Virus record (IMG/VR): IMGVR_UViG_3300021403_000022
Span: 1 to 44,642 of that record
From: a virus
Strand: one strand, 5' to 3'
Length of the DNA: 44,642 nucleotides
Below the pieces are notes generated by a model, which had not been told where the DNA came from, made no database searches, and worked only from the letters and a program-made list of their open reading frames with translations. Numbering within the stretch: position 1 is the stretch's first letter; every line of letters starts with the position of its first letter. Positions 20,358 through 28,393 of the stretch are shown piece after piece. A program made the translations under genes and the position numbers.

Positions 20358-20753
20358 ATGCCGCCCGATCCGACTGCTATCACGCAGGGCTTGACGTTGA
20401 CCGCCGCACGAGCGCGTCTCGCGAACCGCCGCTGGAAGCAGGTGCAGAGGGGCGCTGACGGGCTTGGTCTGTGGCGTCACGGGGCGCGGCAGGTCGCGCT
20501 GATCCACTCGGTCGCGTACGAGCAGGATGGTGAGCTGTGGGAGCACGTGTCGGTGTCCAGGGCCGACGGGGAGATGCCGAGCTGGGCTCAGGTTCGCGAC
20601 GTGTTTCGCGATGTCTGCGGCGATGACGCGCTCGGGATCATCGTGGTGCCCCCTAAGTCTGAACACGTCAACATCTCCGAGGTTGCGCACGTCTGGCGTT
20701 GCGTGACGAAACGTCCGCTGCCGGACTTCACGCAGGGCTCCGGGAGCATCTGA
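20358..20753 (+). CDS. DUF7694-like protein
   Basis: 131 residues. The C-terminal half, LWEHVSVSRADGEMPSWAQV followed by RDVFRDVCGDDALGIIVVPP and HVNISEVAHVWRCV, matches a widespread phage and bacterial domain I know as DUF7694 (WEHVSVSR...MPSWxxxxxxxxxFxGxDxxxxxxxPPxxxHVNxxxxxxHLWR). Function unestablished. It starts 3 nt after the previous stop. Confidence 0.7.
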   Translation: MPPDPTAITQGLTLTAARARLANRRWKQVQRGADGLGLWRHGARQVALIHSVAYEQDGELWEHVSVSRADGEMPSWAQVRDVFRDVCGDDALGIIVVPPKSEHVNISEVAHVWRCVTKRPLPDFTQGSGSI

Positions 20754-20981
20754 ATGGGCTACCCCAACGATCCGGGCGACCTCGAAAGCTGGGATGAGGA
20801 CAAGCTGCTCGCTGAGCACCGCGAGCTGCTCGCCACGGTCGATCACTTCACCGCCAGGATCGCCGACCTTCGCTCCCGCGCGGCACCCGCGCAACGGGAC
20901 ACGTACACCGTGGTGCTCGGGCAGCTTCACGCCGTGGGGCTGATAGACGAACCGACGTGGCAGCACGCGCTGAGCCTGTGA
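20754..20981 (+). CDS. 75-residue helical protein
   Basis: SWDEDKLLAEHRELLATVDH and FTARIADLRSRAAPAQRD are charged helices, followed by TYTVVLGQLHAVGLIDEPTW. The ATG directly abuts the preceding TGA. No family recognised. Confidence 0.6.
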   Translation: MGYPNDPGDLESWDEDKLLAEHRELLATVDHFTARIADLRSRAAPAQRDTYTVVLGQLHAVGLIDEPTWQHALSL

Positions 20982-21421
20982 TCACCGCCCGCGATCACGG
21001 TCACGCCGGACTCTGGTACCTCGTGGCCGTGCACTACCCAACGGCACTCCAGGCCAAGGCTGCGTGGGAGCACGCCGAACGCAAACTGATCCGCCGCCCC
21101 GGAGACGAGGGGATCGGCGTGTACCGACTCAGCCCAAACCCTGACAGCGCAGCCTGGGAAAGCGGAGCGCCAGCCGACGCTCACGCCGTCGTGGCCGTCA
21201 CCCTGGACGAACAAATCGCCCGCAAAGCCCAACGGCTGCTTCGAGGCGGCACCGGTTGGACACCGACCGACAGCTTCGCTGACGCGCTGATCCTCCGCCG
21301 CGCGAAGGTCGTGACCACCGTCGGGGACACTGGCGGTCGCCTCGTGATCCGCCGCCCTGACGGTCGCGGCGGGCATCTCACCCCTGAGGGTGACATGCGC
21401 GAGCAGACGGGCGAGGGATGA
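20978..21421 (+). CDS. 147-residue hypothetical protein
   Basis: I choose the GTG at 20978 (GTGA overlap) rather than the upstream GTG at 20957. Strands and helices alternate: GHAGLWYLVAVHYPTALQAK, AAWEHAERKLIRRPGDEGIG, VAVTLDEQIARKAQRLLRGG, ADALILRRAKVVTTVGDTGG. The last part contains two similar blocks (ARKAQRLLRGG and ALILRRAKVV). Unknown fold and function; ATGA overlap with the next gene. Confidence 0.55.
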   Translation: MITARDHGHAGLWYLVAVHYPTALQAKAAWEHAERKLIRRPGDEGIGVYRLSPNPDSAAWESGAPADAHAVVAVTLDEQIARKAQRLLRGGTGWTPTDSFADALILRRAKVVTTVGDTGGRLVIRRPDGRGGHLTPEGDMREQTGEG

Positions 21422-21837
21422 GCAGACACGGCCCGGCGAAAGCCCCGTGCCGCTCATGCCCGTACCGCCGCGACGTGCCGTCCGGCGTGTGGGCCAAAGA
21501 GGAGTACGCCAAGCTCCCCGGCTACGACGGCACCACAAGCCAACAGCTCGACGCTGGGGCGATGGGCGCGTTCTTCTGCCACCAGCAATCCGGTCGTCTG
21601 TGCGCCGGGTGGGTTGGCTGCCACGACATGAACGAGTCGCTCGGACTGCGGCTCGCGGTGATGCACGACTCGATCAGCGAGGAGGATGTCGAGGCGGCGT
21701 TTGACTACGTGAGCCCCGTCCCGCTGTTCGACTCCGGTGCGGAAGCAGCAGCACACGGCTTGGCTCAACTCGAAGAACCCGGCGAGCAGGCGCGGCGCAC
21801 CATCGACCGGTTGGAACGCAAGCAGCCACGACGCTGA
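21418..21837 (+). CDS. DUF6283-like Cys/His protein
   Basis: 139 residues. CRSCPYRRDVPSGVWAKEEY with KLPGYDGTT, then FFCHQQSGRLCAGWVGCHD, closely matches a family common in actinobacteria and their phages that I know as DUF6283. Conserved C11, C14, C54 and C62, C68-H69 suggest a metal centre. The helical tail ends in ARRTIDRLERKQPRR. Function is not established. It supports an actinobacterial host. Confidence 0.75.
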   Translation: MSRHGPAKAPCRSCPYRRDVPSGVWAKEEYAKLPGYDGTTSQQLDAGAMGAFFCHQQSGRLCAGWVGCHDMNESLGLRLAVMHDSISEEDVEAAFDYVSPVPLFDSGAEAAAHGLAQLEEPGEQARRTIDRLERKQPRR

Positions 21838-21870
21838 ACATTCGAGTGCGCCCCGGCGGCTAGACGGCCA

Positions 21871-21876
21871 TACGCT
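21871..21876 (+). promoter_or_regulatory. -10 element for a leaderless transcript
   Basis: TACGCT ends 7 nt before the GTG at 21884, in a 46-nt gap between genes, and there is no SD. It would make the large zeta-toxin-domain gene the head of a new transcription unit. Confidence 0.45.
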
Positions 21877-21883
21877 TCCGGGT

Positions 21884-24463
21884 GTGCCGCTGATCGCACC
21901 CAAGCCGCCGAAGCTCCCGAAGGCGCAAACGAAACCGCTGAACCGTGCCGGTGGCACCGCAGGCGGACAGTTCGAGGAGCTACACCCACGCGGTCGTGGC
22001 GGCAAGTGGATCGCGAAACCCGGTGACGGGTACGGCTCCCAAGGCCCTGACCAAACGACAGCGCAGCTTCAACGGCGGCTGAATCAGCTTGGGTTCAAGG
22101 TGCCGGTGGACGGCCAGTACGGTCAGCAGACCGCCGAGGCGGTGCAGGAGTTCCAGAAGCGCTACGGACTGTCCTCGAAGCTGGGGGTGGATGCCGCGAC
22201 CCGCGAGCTGCTGATCAACCCGCCCGCGCAGACGTTGGCGCAGGTGCAGCGCGAGAAGGGCATCGGGCCGTTCTCAAAGACCGCTCGTGCCGCCCGCGCG
22301 TCGAAGTCGAAGTCGAGCAGCAGCTCCTCGACCAAGAAGATCACCCCGGCGCAAGCGGCGGTGGACACGACCGTCTCGAAGGAAACGAAGCAGGCGATCA
22401 AAGCGTCCGTGGACGCCGCGAACCAGGCGCACCAGACGAGGGTGGACACCAACATCAAGGATGCCCGCCACGACGTACAGCAGGCGCGTGGTGACGCCGC
22501 TCGCGCTGAGAAGCTAGCCCAGGACGCGAAGGCCGCAGCGGCCGGTGGGAGCGCCCAGGCACGGAAGGACGCGAGAGCAGCGGCGCACACAGCCAGGTCA
22601 GCGGAGCGAGACGCGAAAGGAGCGCTCAAGGCTTTGAACTCCCTCAAGAAGCAGCTAGCGAAGGAGAAGGCCGCGCGGCTCGCACGAGCCCAGGCACCGT
22701 TACCAGGCGAGGTTGCAGTGCTCGCACACGGCCCGGTGCACGTCCATGCCGGTGGAGGAGGAACGAGGATGAAACTGACCCCGCCGATCAGGCGTAGCGG
22801 CACCCCGAAGGTGTCCGGCGGGAAAGCGAACGTGCAGGTCGCGACCTCCGCCGAGCTGCCAACCGAACAGCCAGGGTTGGAGGAAGGCACGTGGCCCGGT
22901 GGTAACGGGGTGCCGAACACAACAACGGTCGCGTTCGGCTACGGCGGCGCTCCGTCGCTTGCGATCCCTGATGGTCGTGCGTTGACACCGCCGCCGTCGG
23001 CGGATCTCACGATCCCGGACGGGCGCGATACCCAGCCCGACGTGCTGGCGATGCTGCTGCACGAGGCTGTTGCCGCACGCAAGGCAGCCAAGACCGGTGC
23101 GGAGTTCACTAGGGCGCTCGCTCGCGAGCGTGTGCTGCGAGCCCGGCTTGCGGAAGGACTGTGGGATTCGGCCAGGCACCCGCGTGGTCGTGGTGGGAAG
23201 TGGGTGGAGGTGCTGAACAAGCTGATGGGCGGCGGCGGTGCCCCCGCGAGGCTGCACATGCGCCACCTGGAGGACATGGGCGACCCGTACCTGAACGCCC
23301 GGCTGCACCCCGACAGTGACGCGACCGACGCGGAGCGCAGCAAGATCCGAGACATCCAAGCCCGCCGACGCCGCAGCGGTGTCCCAAGCGCACAGCGACC
23401 ACTCTCCCAAGTCCAGAGGCCGCTCGCGAAGATCCAACGACCCCTGTCCCAAACGCAGAAGCCGTTGGCGAAGATCCAACGGTCGCTCGCGGACGTGCAG
23501 AAACCGCTGTACGAAGCGTCCTACGAGGAGGTGCTGCACCCACGAGGCCGTGGCGGAAAGTGGATCGACAAGCTCGGCGGTGAGGTGCACGCACCTGCCG
23601 CACCCGCTGAACCTCACTTACCCGAGGCTGCGACCGACGCGATCATCGGCTCCCTGGGCGGCAAGCGCGGCCCTGAGGCATACGACGCACTCGTGGGCGG
23701 CGCAGCCGTAGACACCCAGAAGCACCACCAGACCGACGGGAAGTACACCCTCGCCAGGCAGGTGTTGCACCAGCAGATCGTTGATCACTTCTTCGAGAAG
23801 GCGCAGCCCGCGACCGGCAAACCGAAGGCGATCTTCACCGCTGGCGGCGCGGCGTCCGGCAAGTCGGCGCTGGCAGGCCAGGCGAGGTCGGCGGAGCACA
23901 ACCTCGACGTTCCCAAGGGCGCGGTGTACATCAACCCGGACGACATCAAGGAGATGCTGCCGGAGTACAACGCGCTGAAGAAACAGGGACGCGAGGACGT
24001 TGCCGCCGCCGCGACCCACGAGGAATCAAGCGACCTCGCAAAGCTGATGACCGGACTGGCGATGAACGGCCACTACCCGATCATTGTGGACGGCACCGGC
24101 AACTCGCACGTCGGGAAGTTCGGCACCAAGCTGAAGGCCGCAGCCGACGCCGGGTATGACGTTGAAGCCCGGTACGCGCACGTGCCGGTCAAGGAGGCGA
24201 TCTCCCGTGAGCAGAGTCGCGCGAAACGCACAGGCCGCAAGGTCGCGGAGCGGCTGTTGCGCGAGCAGCACCAGACGGTCGCTGAGAGCTACGTCAAGGA
24301 CGTGGCGAAGATGCCGAACGTGCACGTCAAGGTGTTCTCGACCGTGGAGCGCGGCCGACCGAAGCTGATCGCTGACAAACCGGCGGGCAAGGCGGTGCAG
24401 GTCCACGACCAGAAGCAGTACGACGAGCACGTCGCCAAAGCCACGGAGGTGACAGGGGCATGA
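21884..24463 (+). CDS. large modular protein: PG-binding domain, HPRGRGGKW repeats, zeta-toxin-like kinase
   Basis: 859 residues from GTG 21884. A Pro/Lys-rich start leads to HPRGRGGKW at 34-42, a peptidoglycan-binding-1 type domain at about 58-112 (LQRRLNQLGFKVPVDGQYGQ, TAEAVQEFQKRYG), an Ala/Lys/Ser-rich helical region (130-280), a second HPRGRGGKW at 432, six tandem 7-residue units of the type QRPLSQV (504-545), and a third HPRGRGGKW at 552. Residues about 590-840 resemble zeta toxin/UDP-GlcNAc kinase: Walker A GGAASGKS at 654-661, INPDDIKEMLPEY, HEESSDLAKLM and PIIVDGTGN. Zeta kinases phosphorylate UDP-GlcNAc and block wall synthesis. HPRxxxGKF-type motifs are frequent linkers in phage head-associated proteins, so this is probably a virion protein, possibly with an injected effector. 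No antitoxin was recognised. Confidence 0.75.
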   Translation: MPLIAPKPPKLPKAQTKPLNRAGGTAGGQFEELHPRGRGGKWIAKPGDGYGSQGPDQTTAQLQRRLNQLGFKVPVDGQYGQQTAEAVQEFQKRYGLSSKLGVDAATRELLINPPAQTLAQVQREKGIGPFSKTARAARASKSKSSSSSSTKKITPAQAAVDTTVSKETKQAIKASVDAANQAHQTRVDTNIKDARHDVQQARGDAARAEKLAQDAKAAAAGGSAQARKDARAAAHTARSAERDAKGALKALNSLKKQLAKEKAARLARAQAPLPGEVAVLAHGPVHVHAGGGGTRMKLTPPIRRSGTPKVSGGKANVQVATSAELPTEQPGLEEGTWPGGNGVPNTTTVAFGYGGAPSLAIPDGRALTPPPSADLTIPDGRDTQPDVLAMLLHEAVAARKAAKTGAEFTRALARERVLRARLAEGLWDSARHPRGRGGKWVEVLNKLMGGGGAPARLHMRHLEDMGDPYLNARLHPDSDATDAERSKIRDIQARRRRSGVPSAQRPLSQVQRPLAKIQRPLSQTQKPLAKIQRSLADVQKPLYEASYEEVLHPRGRGGKWIDKLGGEVHAPAAPAEPHLPEAATDAIIGSLGGKRGPEAYDALVGGAAVDTQKHHQTDGKYTLARQVLHQQIVDHFFEKAQPATGKPKAIFTAGGAASGKSALAGQARSAEHNLDVPKGAVYINPDDIKEMLPEYNALKKQGREDVAAAATHEESSDLAKLMTGLAMNGHYPIIVDGTGNSHVGKFGTKLKAAADAGYDVEARYAHVPVKEAISREQSRAKRTGRKVAERLLREQHQTVAESYVKDVAKMPNVHVKVFSTVERGRPKLIADKPAGKAVQVHDQKQYDEHVAKATEVTGA
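23393..23518 (+). repeat. six tandem heptapeptide units
   Basis: Six consecutive 21-nt units encode QRPLSQV, QRPLAKI, QRPLSQT, QKPLAKI, QRSLADV and QKPLYEA. The Q-[RK]-P/S-L core is invariant or nearly so while codons vary, so the protein pattern is under selection. Confidence 0.8.
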
Positions 24464-24633
24464 CCGAGGACCGCATCCCGCCCGACAGCGCCGAGTACCT
24501 CTCCGGCCCGATGCCCAAATACCAGGACAGCACGTTCACGGTCAAGGGCAAGAAGGTGGACGCCAGCAAACTCAAACCCCTCGACCCCGAGCCGGTCAAG
24601 AAGAAGCTGAAGAAGCCAAGGAGAGGACGATGA
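24460..24633 (+). CDS. 57-residue lysine-rich protein
   Basis: MTEDRIPPDSAEYLSGPMPK, then TFTVKGKKVDASKLKPLDPE and a very basic end (VKKKLKKPRRGR). ATGA overlaps on both sides put it in one operon with the large modular protein and the DUF6582-like protein. It could bind nucleic acid or the capsid interior by charge; not recognised. Confidence 0.6.
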   Translation: MTEDRIPPDSAEYLSGPMPKYQDSTFTVKGKKVDASKLKPLDPEPVKKKLKKPRRGR

Positions 24634-24992
24634 CCGTGCAGCTAGCCCCCGACCCGTGGTACGTGCTTCAGGAGGCCATCGACGCACGGCAAGCAGCGAC
24701 AGACACCCACGAGTTCGTGGGCGCGTGGGCACGCGAGCGTCATCTCCGCCAGCTCGAAGAACGCAACGTGAGCACCAAGGAGCGCGCCGACCTGGAAAAG
24801 AAGGGCCAGGCGATGCCCGGCGGGCGCTACCCCATCAAGCACGGCGGCGATCTCGACGCGGCGATCCAAGCGTTCGGTCGTGGCAACCCGCCGGACAAGT
24901 CTGCGATCAAGGCGCACATCGTGAAGTGCGCGAAGAAGCTCGGGCTCGCTCACAAGCTCCCAGCAGGGTGGACCGCCGACAGCGGCGGGTGA
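24630..24992 (+). CDS. DUF6582-like virion-associated protein
   Basis: 120 residues. Residues about 47-115, STKERADLEKKGQAMPGGRY, PIKHGGDLDAAIQAFGRGNP, AIKAHIVKCAKKLGL and LPAGW, match a short domain frequent in actinophage head regions, often at the end of portal or protease proteins, which I know as DUF6582. The N-terminal 40 residues are helical. Function unknown, structural association likely. Confidence 0.65.
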   Translation: MTVQLAPDPWYVLQEAIDARQAATDTHEFVGAWARERHLRQLEERNVSTKERADLEKKGQAMPGGRYPIKHGGDLDAAIQAFGRGNPPDKSAIKAHIVKCAKKLGLAHKLPAGWTADSGG

Positions 24993-25040
24993 TCGTGAGG
25001 TGGTGTCTGGGGATGGGCGAGGCACAGACAATGCCTGACG

Positions 25041-25388
25041 ATGTTGGTGAGTGCTGCCATCGACTTTGCCGGGTTCACAGCTTTAGCCATCGGGGTCTTT
25101 GGGGTCGCGGGGATCATCTTCACGGCCCTGCGGTTCCGCCGGGACGACACCACGGCCGTGGTCACCCAGCAGAGCCAGATCACGACCGAAATGAAGACGC
25201 TGAACGACGAGCTGCGAGCAACGACCGCGAGCTTGCGCGAGGAACGCGACCAGTTACGGTTGGAGGTCCAACGATTGTCGGGGCAGATCGACGTGCTTCG
25301 TAGCGAACTTCACACCGCACAAGCCCAACTGACCGGCAAGGTGTCCCGGCTGGAGCGAAGGATGGACGATGCCGCCGGATCAGAATGA
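25041..25388 (+). CDS. single-TM coiled-coil protein
   Basis: 115 residues. Residues about 5-30 are a transmembrane helix ([20 protein letters not shown], then IIFTAL); the rest is a long coiled coil ([40 protein letters not shown]). The topology is reminiscent of spanin-like or holin-accessory proteins, but also of membrane anchors. Overlaps the next gene, also membrane-anchored, by 20 nt. Confidence 0.6.
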   Translation: MLVSAAIDFAGFTALAIGVFGVAGIIFTALRFRRDDTTAVVTQQSQITTEMKTLNDELRATTASLREERDQLRLEVQRLSGQIDVLRSELHTAQAQLTGKVSRLERRMDDAAGSE

Positions 25389-26469
25389 ACTGCTCGACCA
25401 GATAGCCGTCCAGACCAAGAAGGCGCTCCAGTATTCGCGCCGCCGGTTCCTCGGCACATGGTTCTTCGGTTGTCTGCTGTCGCTGATGACAGCCGTTGCG
25501 CTGTGGGTTTCAATCGCGACCGCTGCGCACCAGAACGACACCGCCAAGCTCGCAGCGGCGGAGGCCAACCACAAGGCCAAAGGTGCGCAGGACTCAAGCG
25601 ACCAGATCGTGCTCTACCTCCAGGGCAAGCAGGGCATCCCCGGCGTTCCCGGTGCCAACGGCCAGGACGGAGCACCCGGCCAGCCGGGCACCAACCCGCC
25701 GCCAGCCAAGCCGGGCAAACCCGGCCCGCGCGGACCGACAGGTCCCGCCTCGAACGTTCCCGGTCCTGAGGGACCAGCCTCGACCGTTCCAGGACCGCAG
25801 GGTCCCGCCGGTCTGTCTGGTCCTGTGGGGTTGGCTGGGACTGCTGGTCCCGTCGGGCCACAAGGCGCGCTTGGCGCGACTGGCGCTCCGGGTCCTGCCG
25901 GTGCAGAAGGCGCTGTCGGTCCTGCTGGACCGGAGGGCGCTGCTGGTCCAGTCGGACCTGCCGGTCCTACTGGCTCGACTGGCGAAACTGGACCCACTGG
26001 AACGGGCGACACAGGCCCGGCAGGCTCAACGGGCGACACGGGTCCTACTGGCGATACTGGTCCCAGGGGCGACGCCGGGCCGACAGGACCGCGCGGCGAT
26101 GCGGGTGCCACCGGGGCGATAGGGCTCACCGGACCGGAAGGAGCAACCGGACCGCAAGGACCGGCTGGACCTATAGGAGCGGCAGGTCCTGCCGAACCAA
26201 TCGACGTGCAACTGGTCAGCGCACAGTCTGATAACGACACGACAGCCGCCAAAGAGGTGACAGTCCAGTGCCCTACCGGTTCTGTGGCGATCAGTGGTGG
26301 GTGGCATTGGACACCAGCAACCGCAGGGATATCGGTGAGCGCCGACGAGCCCGTGACAGCAACCAGTTGGCATGTTGAGGCGATCCGCGACACGTTCCCT
26401 CTAAACACCACCTGGCAGTTGACAGCGTTCGTTTTGTGTAACACCCCCTTGTCAGCCACCCCGAGGTGA
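25369..26469 (+). CDS. membrane-anchored collagen-like protein
   Basis: 366 residues. A cytoplasmic N-terminus with SRRR is followed by a TM helix at about 29-52 ([20 protein letters not shown]), a helical stalk, and a Gly-X-Y region at about 86-275 of nearly 190 residues with GPAGP and [10 protein letters not shown] repeats. The C-terminal domain (about 278-366; [19 protein letters not shown] ... [11 protein letters not shown]) is homologous by eye to the end of the next protein. As a type II membrane protein the collagen part would face outward. Such an anchor is not expected in a virion fibre, so cell-surface display is likely. Confidence 0.8.
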   Translation: MPPDQNELLDQIAVQTKKALQYSRRRFLGTWFFGCLLSLMTAVALWVSIATAAHQNDTAKLAAAEANHKAKGAQDSSDQIVLYLQGKQGIPGVPGANGQDGAPGQPGTNPPPAKPGKPGPRGPTGPASNVPGPEGPASTVPGPQGPAGLSGPVGLAGTAGPVGPQGALGATGAPGPAGAEGAVGPAGPEGAAGPVGPAGPTGSTGETGPTGTGDTGPAGSTGDTGPTGDTGPRGDAGPTGPRGDAGATGAIGLTGPEGATGPQGPAGPIGAAGPAEPIDVQLVSAQSDNDTTAAKEVTVQCPTGSVAISGGWHWTPATAGISVSADEPVTATSWHVEAIRDTFPLNTTWQLTAFVLCNTPLSATPR

Positions 26470-26477
26470 GGATTGCC

Positions 26478-27143
26478 ATGACCCGTCTCACAGCGTTCGT
26501 TGCAGCAGGCATCTCGATGCTGGTCCTGGCAAGCGCAACCGCAGCACAGCCAAGAACAACGTTCGTGGCTGCGTGCGTGCAGAGAACAGGAGGCCACGAG
26601 AGCGTCGGCGATCTCAACGTGCTGCTGCACACAGCGTGCGCCAAGGGACAGAAACCGTTCGAGCTGGCGCTGTGGCCGGTCGAGGTCACGACCGGGGCGC
26701 AAGGTCCGCAAGGACCACAAGGCATTCCCGGCCCGCAAGGACCGCAAGGCGTTCCAGGCAGCGGCGGCACCGGCACAGGACCACCAGGTCCCGTTGGGCC
26801 AGCAGGACCGCAAGGACCACAAGGACCAGCCGGGACGAAGGGCGTGACTGGAGCTACAGGACCTTCAGGACCAGCCGGTCCGTCCGGCGTGTCGCACTAC
26901 TCGACTCACATCGCGAACTCCGGGAACAGCAGCTCGGCGACCCTCAAAGAGGTCCAGGCCGACTGTCCGGCTCACACCAAACCGCTAGGCGGCGGCGGTG
27001 AGATCAGCCCCGCCGACAGCGAAGGCGTGGGGCTCGTGTCGAGCTACGTGCGCGGGAACGGGTGGTTCGTCAAGGCGCAGACGTTCGTCGGGTCGCAGCG
27101 CTGGAAGCTGATCGTCCACGTCATCTGCGCCACGGTGAGCTGA
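26478..27143 (+). CDS. secreted collagen-like protein
   Basis: 221 residues from the ATG with GAGG 6-7 nt upstream (a GTG at 26466 overlapping the previous stop is the alternative). Signal peptide at 1-23 ([20 protein letters not shown]). A Cys-containing N-terminal part, a Gly-X-Y run at about 73-137 rich in GPQGPQG, and a C-terminal domain (138-221) with [20 protein letters not shown] and [14 protein letters not shown]. That domain shares the KEV..xCP...GGG...C pattern with the previous gene. Domains of this type follow collagen repeats in secreted proteins of Thermoleophilia as I remember them. Confidence 0.75.
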   Translation: MTRLTAFVAAGISMLVLASATAAQPRTTFVAACVQRTGGHESVGDLNVLLHTACAKGQKPFELALWPVEVTTGAQGPQGPQGIPGPQGPQGVPGSGGTGTGPPGPVGPAGPQGPQGPAGTKGVTGATGPSGPAGPSGVSHYSTHIANSGNSSSATLKEVQADCPAHTKPLGGGGEISPADSEGVGLVSSYVRGNGWFVKAQTFVGSQRWKLIVHVICATVS

Positions 27144-27241
27144 TGGTCCTCCAGATCGTGCAGACGGTCGGGTGGATCGTGGTCGGCACCGCCGGGTTCT
27201 ACATCAGCTACCGCATGATCAGATCAACGAGAAAGGGCTGA
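27143..27241 (+). CDS. 32-residue single-TM micro-protein
   Basis: [20 protein letters not shown] followed by ISYRMIRSTRKG: one transmembrane helix with a positively charged end. TGATG overlap with the preceding collagen-like gene makes translation likely. Possibly a partner of the surface proteins upstream; not testable from sequence. Confidence 0.55.
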   Translation: MVLQIVQTVGWIVVGTAGFYISYRMIRSTRKG

Positions 27242-27244
27242 GCT

Positions 27245-27748
27245 ATGCCGTACACCGTGCAGGGCACCACAGTCATCCGCGAGGACACCGGTCAGGTCGT
27301 CAAGGAGCACTCGTCCAAGACCAAAGCGCTCGCGCACCTCCGCGCGCTGAAGGCAAACGTCGCGGCGCAGGAGGCGGAGTGGGCCGCGCTCGATGAGCAG
27401 GCCGAGGGGTGGCTTCCTACCGTCGAGCAGCTCGCGCTCGCGGAGAGCACCGAGACGGCTGCGCTGTCTGTCACACCGTCCCCGTTCTCTACGTCGAAGA
27501 CCTCGAACTGGATCGCTCGCGTGGGTGGGCTACCGGCGTACATCCAGAACGTCGCGAAGGGGATCATGAAGACCGGCAAGTCGGAGTCCCAAGCGATCCA
27601 GATGGCGATTGGTGTGATCCGCAACTGGGCCAGCGGACGTGGGAAGGTCAGCCCCGAGGTGCGCGCTGCTGCCGCGAAGGCGCTTGCGGAGTTCGAGGCC
27701 AAGCGCGCCGCGTCACACGCGAAGACGGCAGCCAAAGCAGCAGGCTAG
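27245..27748 (+). CDS. phage head-region protein with a C-terminal helical domain
   Basis: 167 residues. The N-terminus is a small strand-and-helix part (YTVQGTTVIREDTGQVVKEH, KALAHLRALKANVAAQEAEW). Residues about 90-165, NWIARVGGLPAYIQNVAKGI, GKSESQAIQMAIGVIRNWAS, KVSPEVRAAAAKALAEFEAK, match a helical domain often found next to portal or protease genes in actinophages. Function unknown. Confidence 0.65.
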   Translation: MPYTVQGTTVIREDTGQVVKEHSSKTKALAHLRALKANVAAQEAEWAALDEQAEGWLPTVEQLALAESTETAALSVTPSPFSTSKTSNWIARVGGLPAYIQNVAKGIMKTGKSESQAIQMAIGVIRNWASGRGKVSPEVRAAAAKALAEFEAKRAASHAKTAAKAAG

Positions 27749-27766
27749 CTAGCTCGCATCCTGTGC

Positions 27767-27793
27767 TACCCTTCTCGGGAATCGACCGAGGAG
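27767..27793 (+). promoter_or_regulatory. promoter plus CGACCGAGGAG cassette
   Basis: TAGCTCGCATCCTGTGCTAC contains the start of -10 TACCCT at 27767-27772. CTCGG downstream can pair with CCGAG of the 11-mer. CGACCGAGGAG is at 27783-27793, 6 nt before the ATG at 27800. Confidence 0.7.
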
Positions 27794-27799
27794 AAGCAC

Positions 27800-28378
27800 A
27801 TGGATATCGAGAGCAGGTTGCGCCAGGAAGCCGAGGCGTGGGAGCGCGTAGGCGTCCCGAGCGAGAAGAACCTGCACAGGGCGATCCTGGAACACGGCCA
27901 AGCCTACGAGCTAGACCGTGAGGCGTCCGCGCAACAGCCGAACGGGAAGCTGAAGGAGTGCTTCCGCAACGCGGCGCTCGCGGCGTACGACCACGACGAC
28001 CTGACCTACGTCGAGGGGTTCGCGCACCGCAAGGACGGGGTGCTGGTCGCCCACCACGCCTGGGTGATCAACGAGGACGGCAAAGCGCTGGAGGTCACGT
28101 GGCGCGACGGAGGCGACGAGTGCGGGTTCTGCGAGGACGGCCTCTGCGACCGTGACGTGGACGACCCCGAGTACGACGAGGCCGACGAGAGCACATGGAT
28201 TGCAGAGTGCGGGTACTGCCACGGTGTCGGTGTGCGCGACTTCGTGCACGGGTCGTTGGAGGGCGCACAGTATTTCGGCATCCCGGTTCCTGACGGGGTG
28301 CTGTTCGCGGCGATGCGCGACCGCAACGTGTGGGGGTTCTTCACCTCGCAGGCGGACATCCAAGCCGCACTCGACTAA
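27800..28378 (+). CDS. papain-like-fold candidate with an inserted zinc module
   Basis: 192 residues. GKLKECFRNAALAAYDHDDL (C54), TYVEGFAHRKDGVL, AHHAWVINEDGKALEVTW (H86, E98) follow the Cys, His, acidic order of a phage family with the CFRNA...YVEGY...HAW...DxTW signature, probably a transglutaminase/NlpC-like fold. Between that core and the final block (LEGAQYFGIPVPDGVLFAAM) is an inserted Cys-rich segment, CGFCEDGLC at 109-116 and CGYC at 137-140, like half of a DnaJ zinc module. Enzymatic activity is not demonstrated. Monocistronic, with its own cassette and another behind it. Confidence 0.65.
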   Translation: MDIESRLRQEAEAWERVGVPSEKNLHRAILEHGQAYELDREASAQQPNGKLKECFRNAALAAYDHDDLTYVEGFAHRKDGVLVAHHAWVINEDGKALEVTWRDGGDECGFCEDGLCDRDVDDPEYDEADESTWIAECGYCHGVGVRDFVHGSLEGAQYFGIPVPDGVLFAAMRDRNVWGFFTSQADIQAALD

Positions 28379-28393
28379 GCGCGCATCGTGTGC

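Noticed and set aside
21884-24463. Zeta-type toxin-antitoxin operon
   Set aside because: The kinase is the end of an 859-residue multi-domain protein and no epsilon-like antitoxin gene is adjacent; the coupled 57-residue neighbour is basic and does not resemble epsilon.
25041-25388. TM plus coiled-coil protein as a spanin
   Set aside because: It is 13 kb from the endolysin, next to membrane collagen-like genes, and spanins are not expected in hosts without an outer membrane.
25614-26822. A 402-codon minus-strand frame rich in GPVGPAGP
   Set aside because: Reverse complements of GGTCCT-type collagen codons also read as collagen-like triplets. The + strand frame has TM anchor, coupling and globular ends; the minus frame has none.
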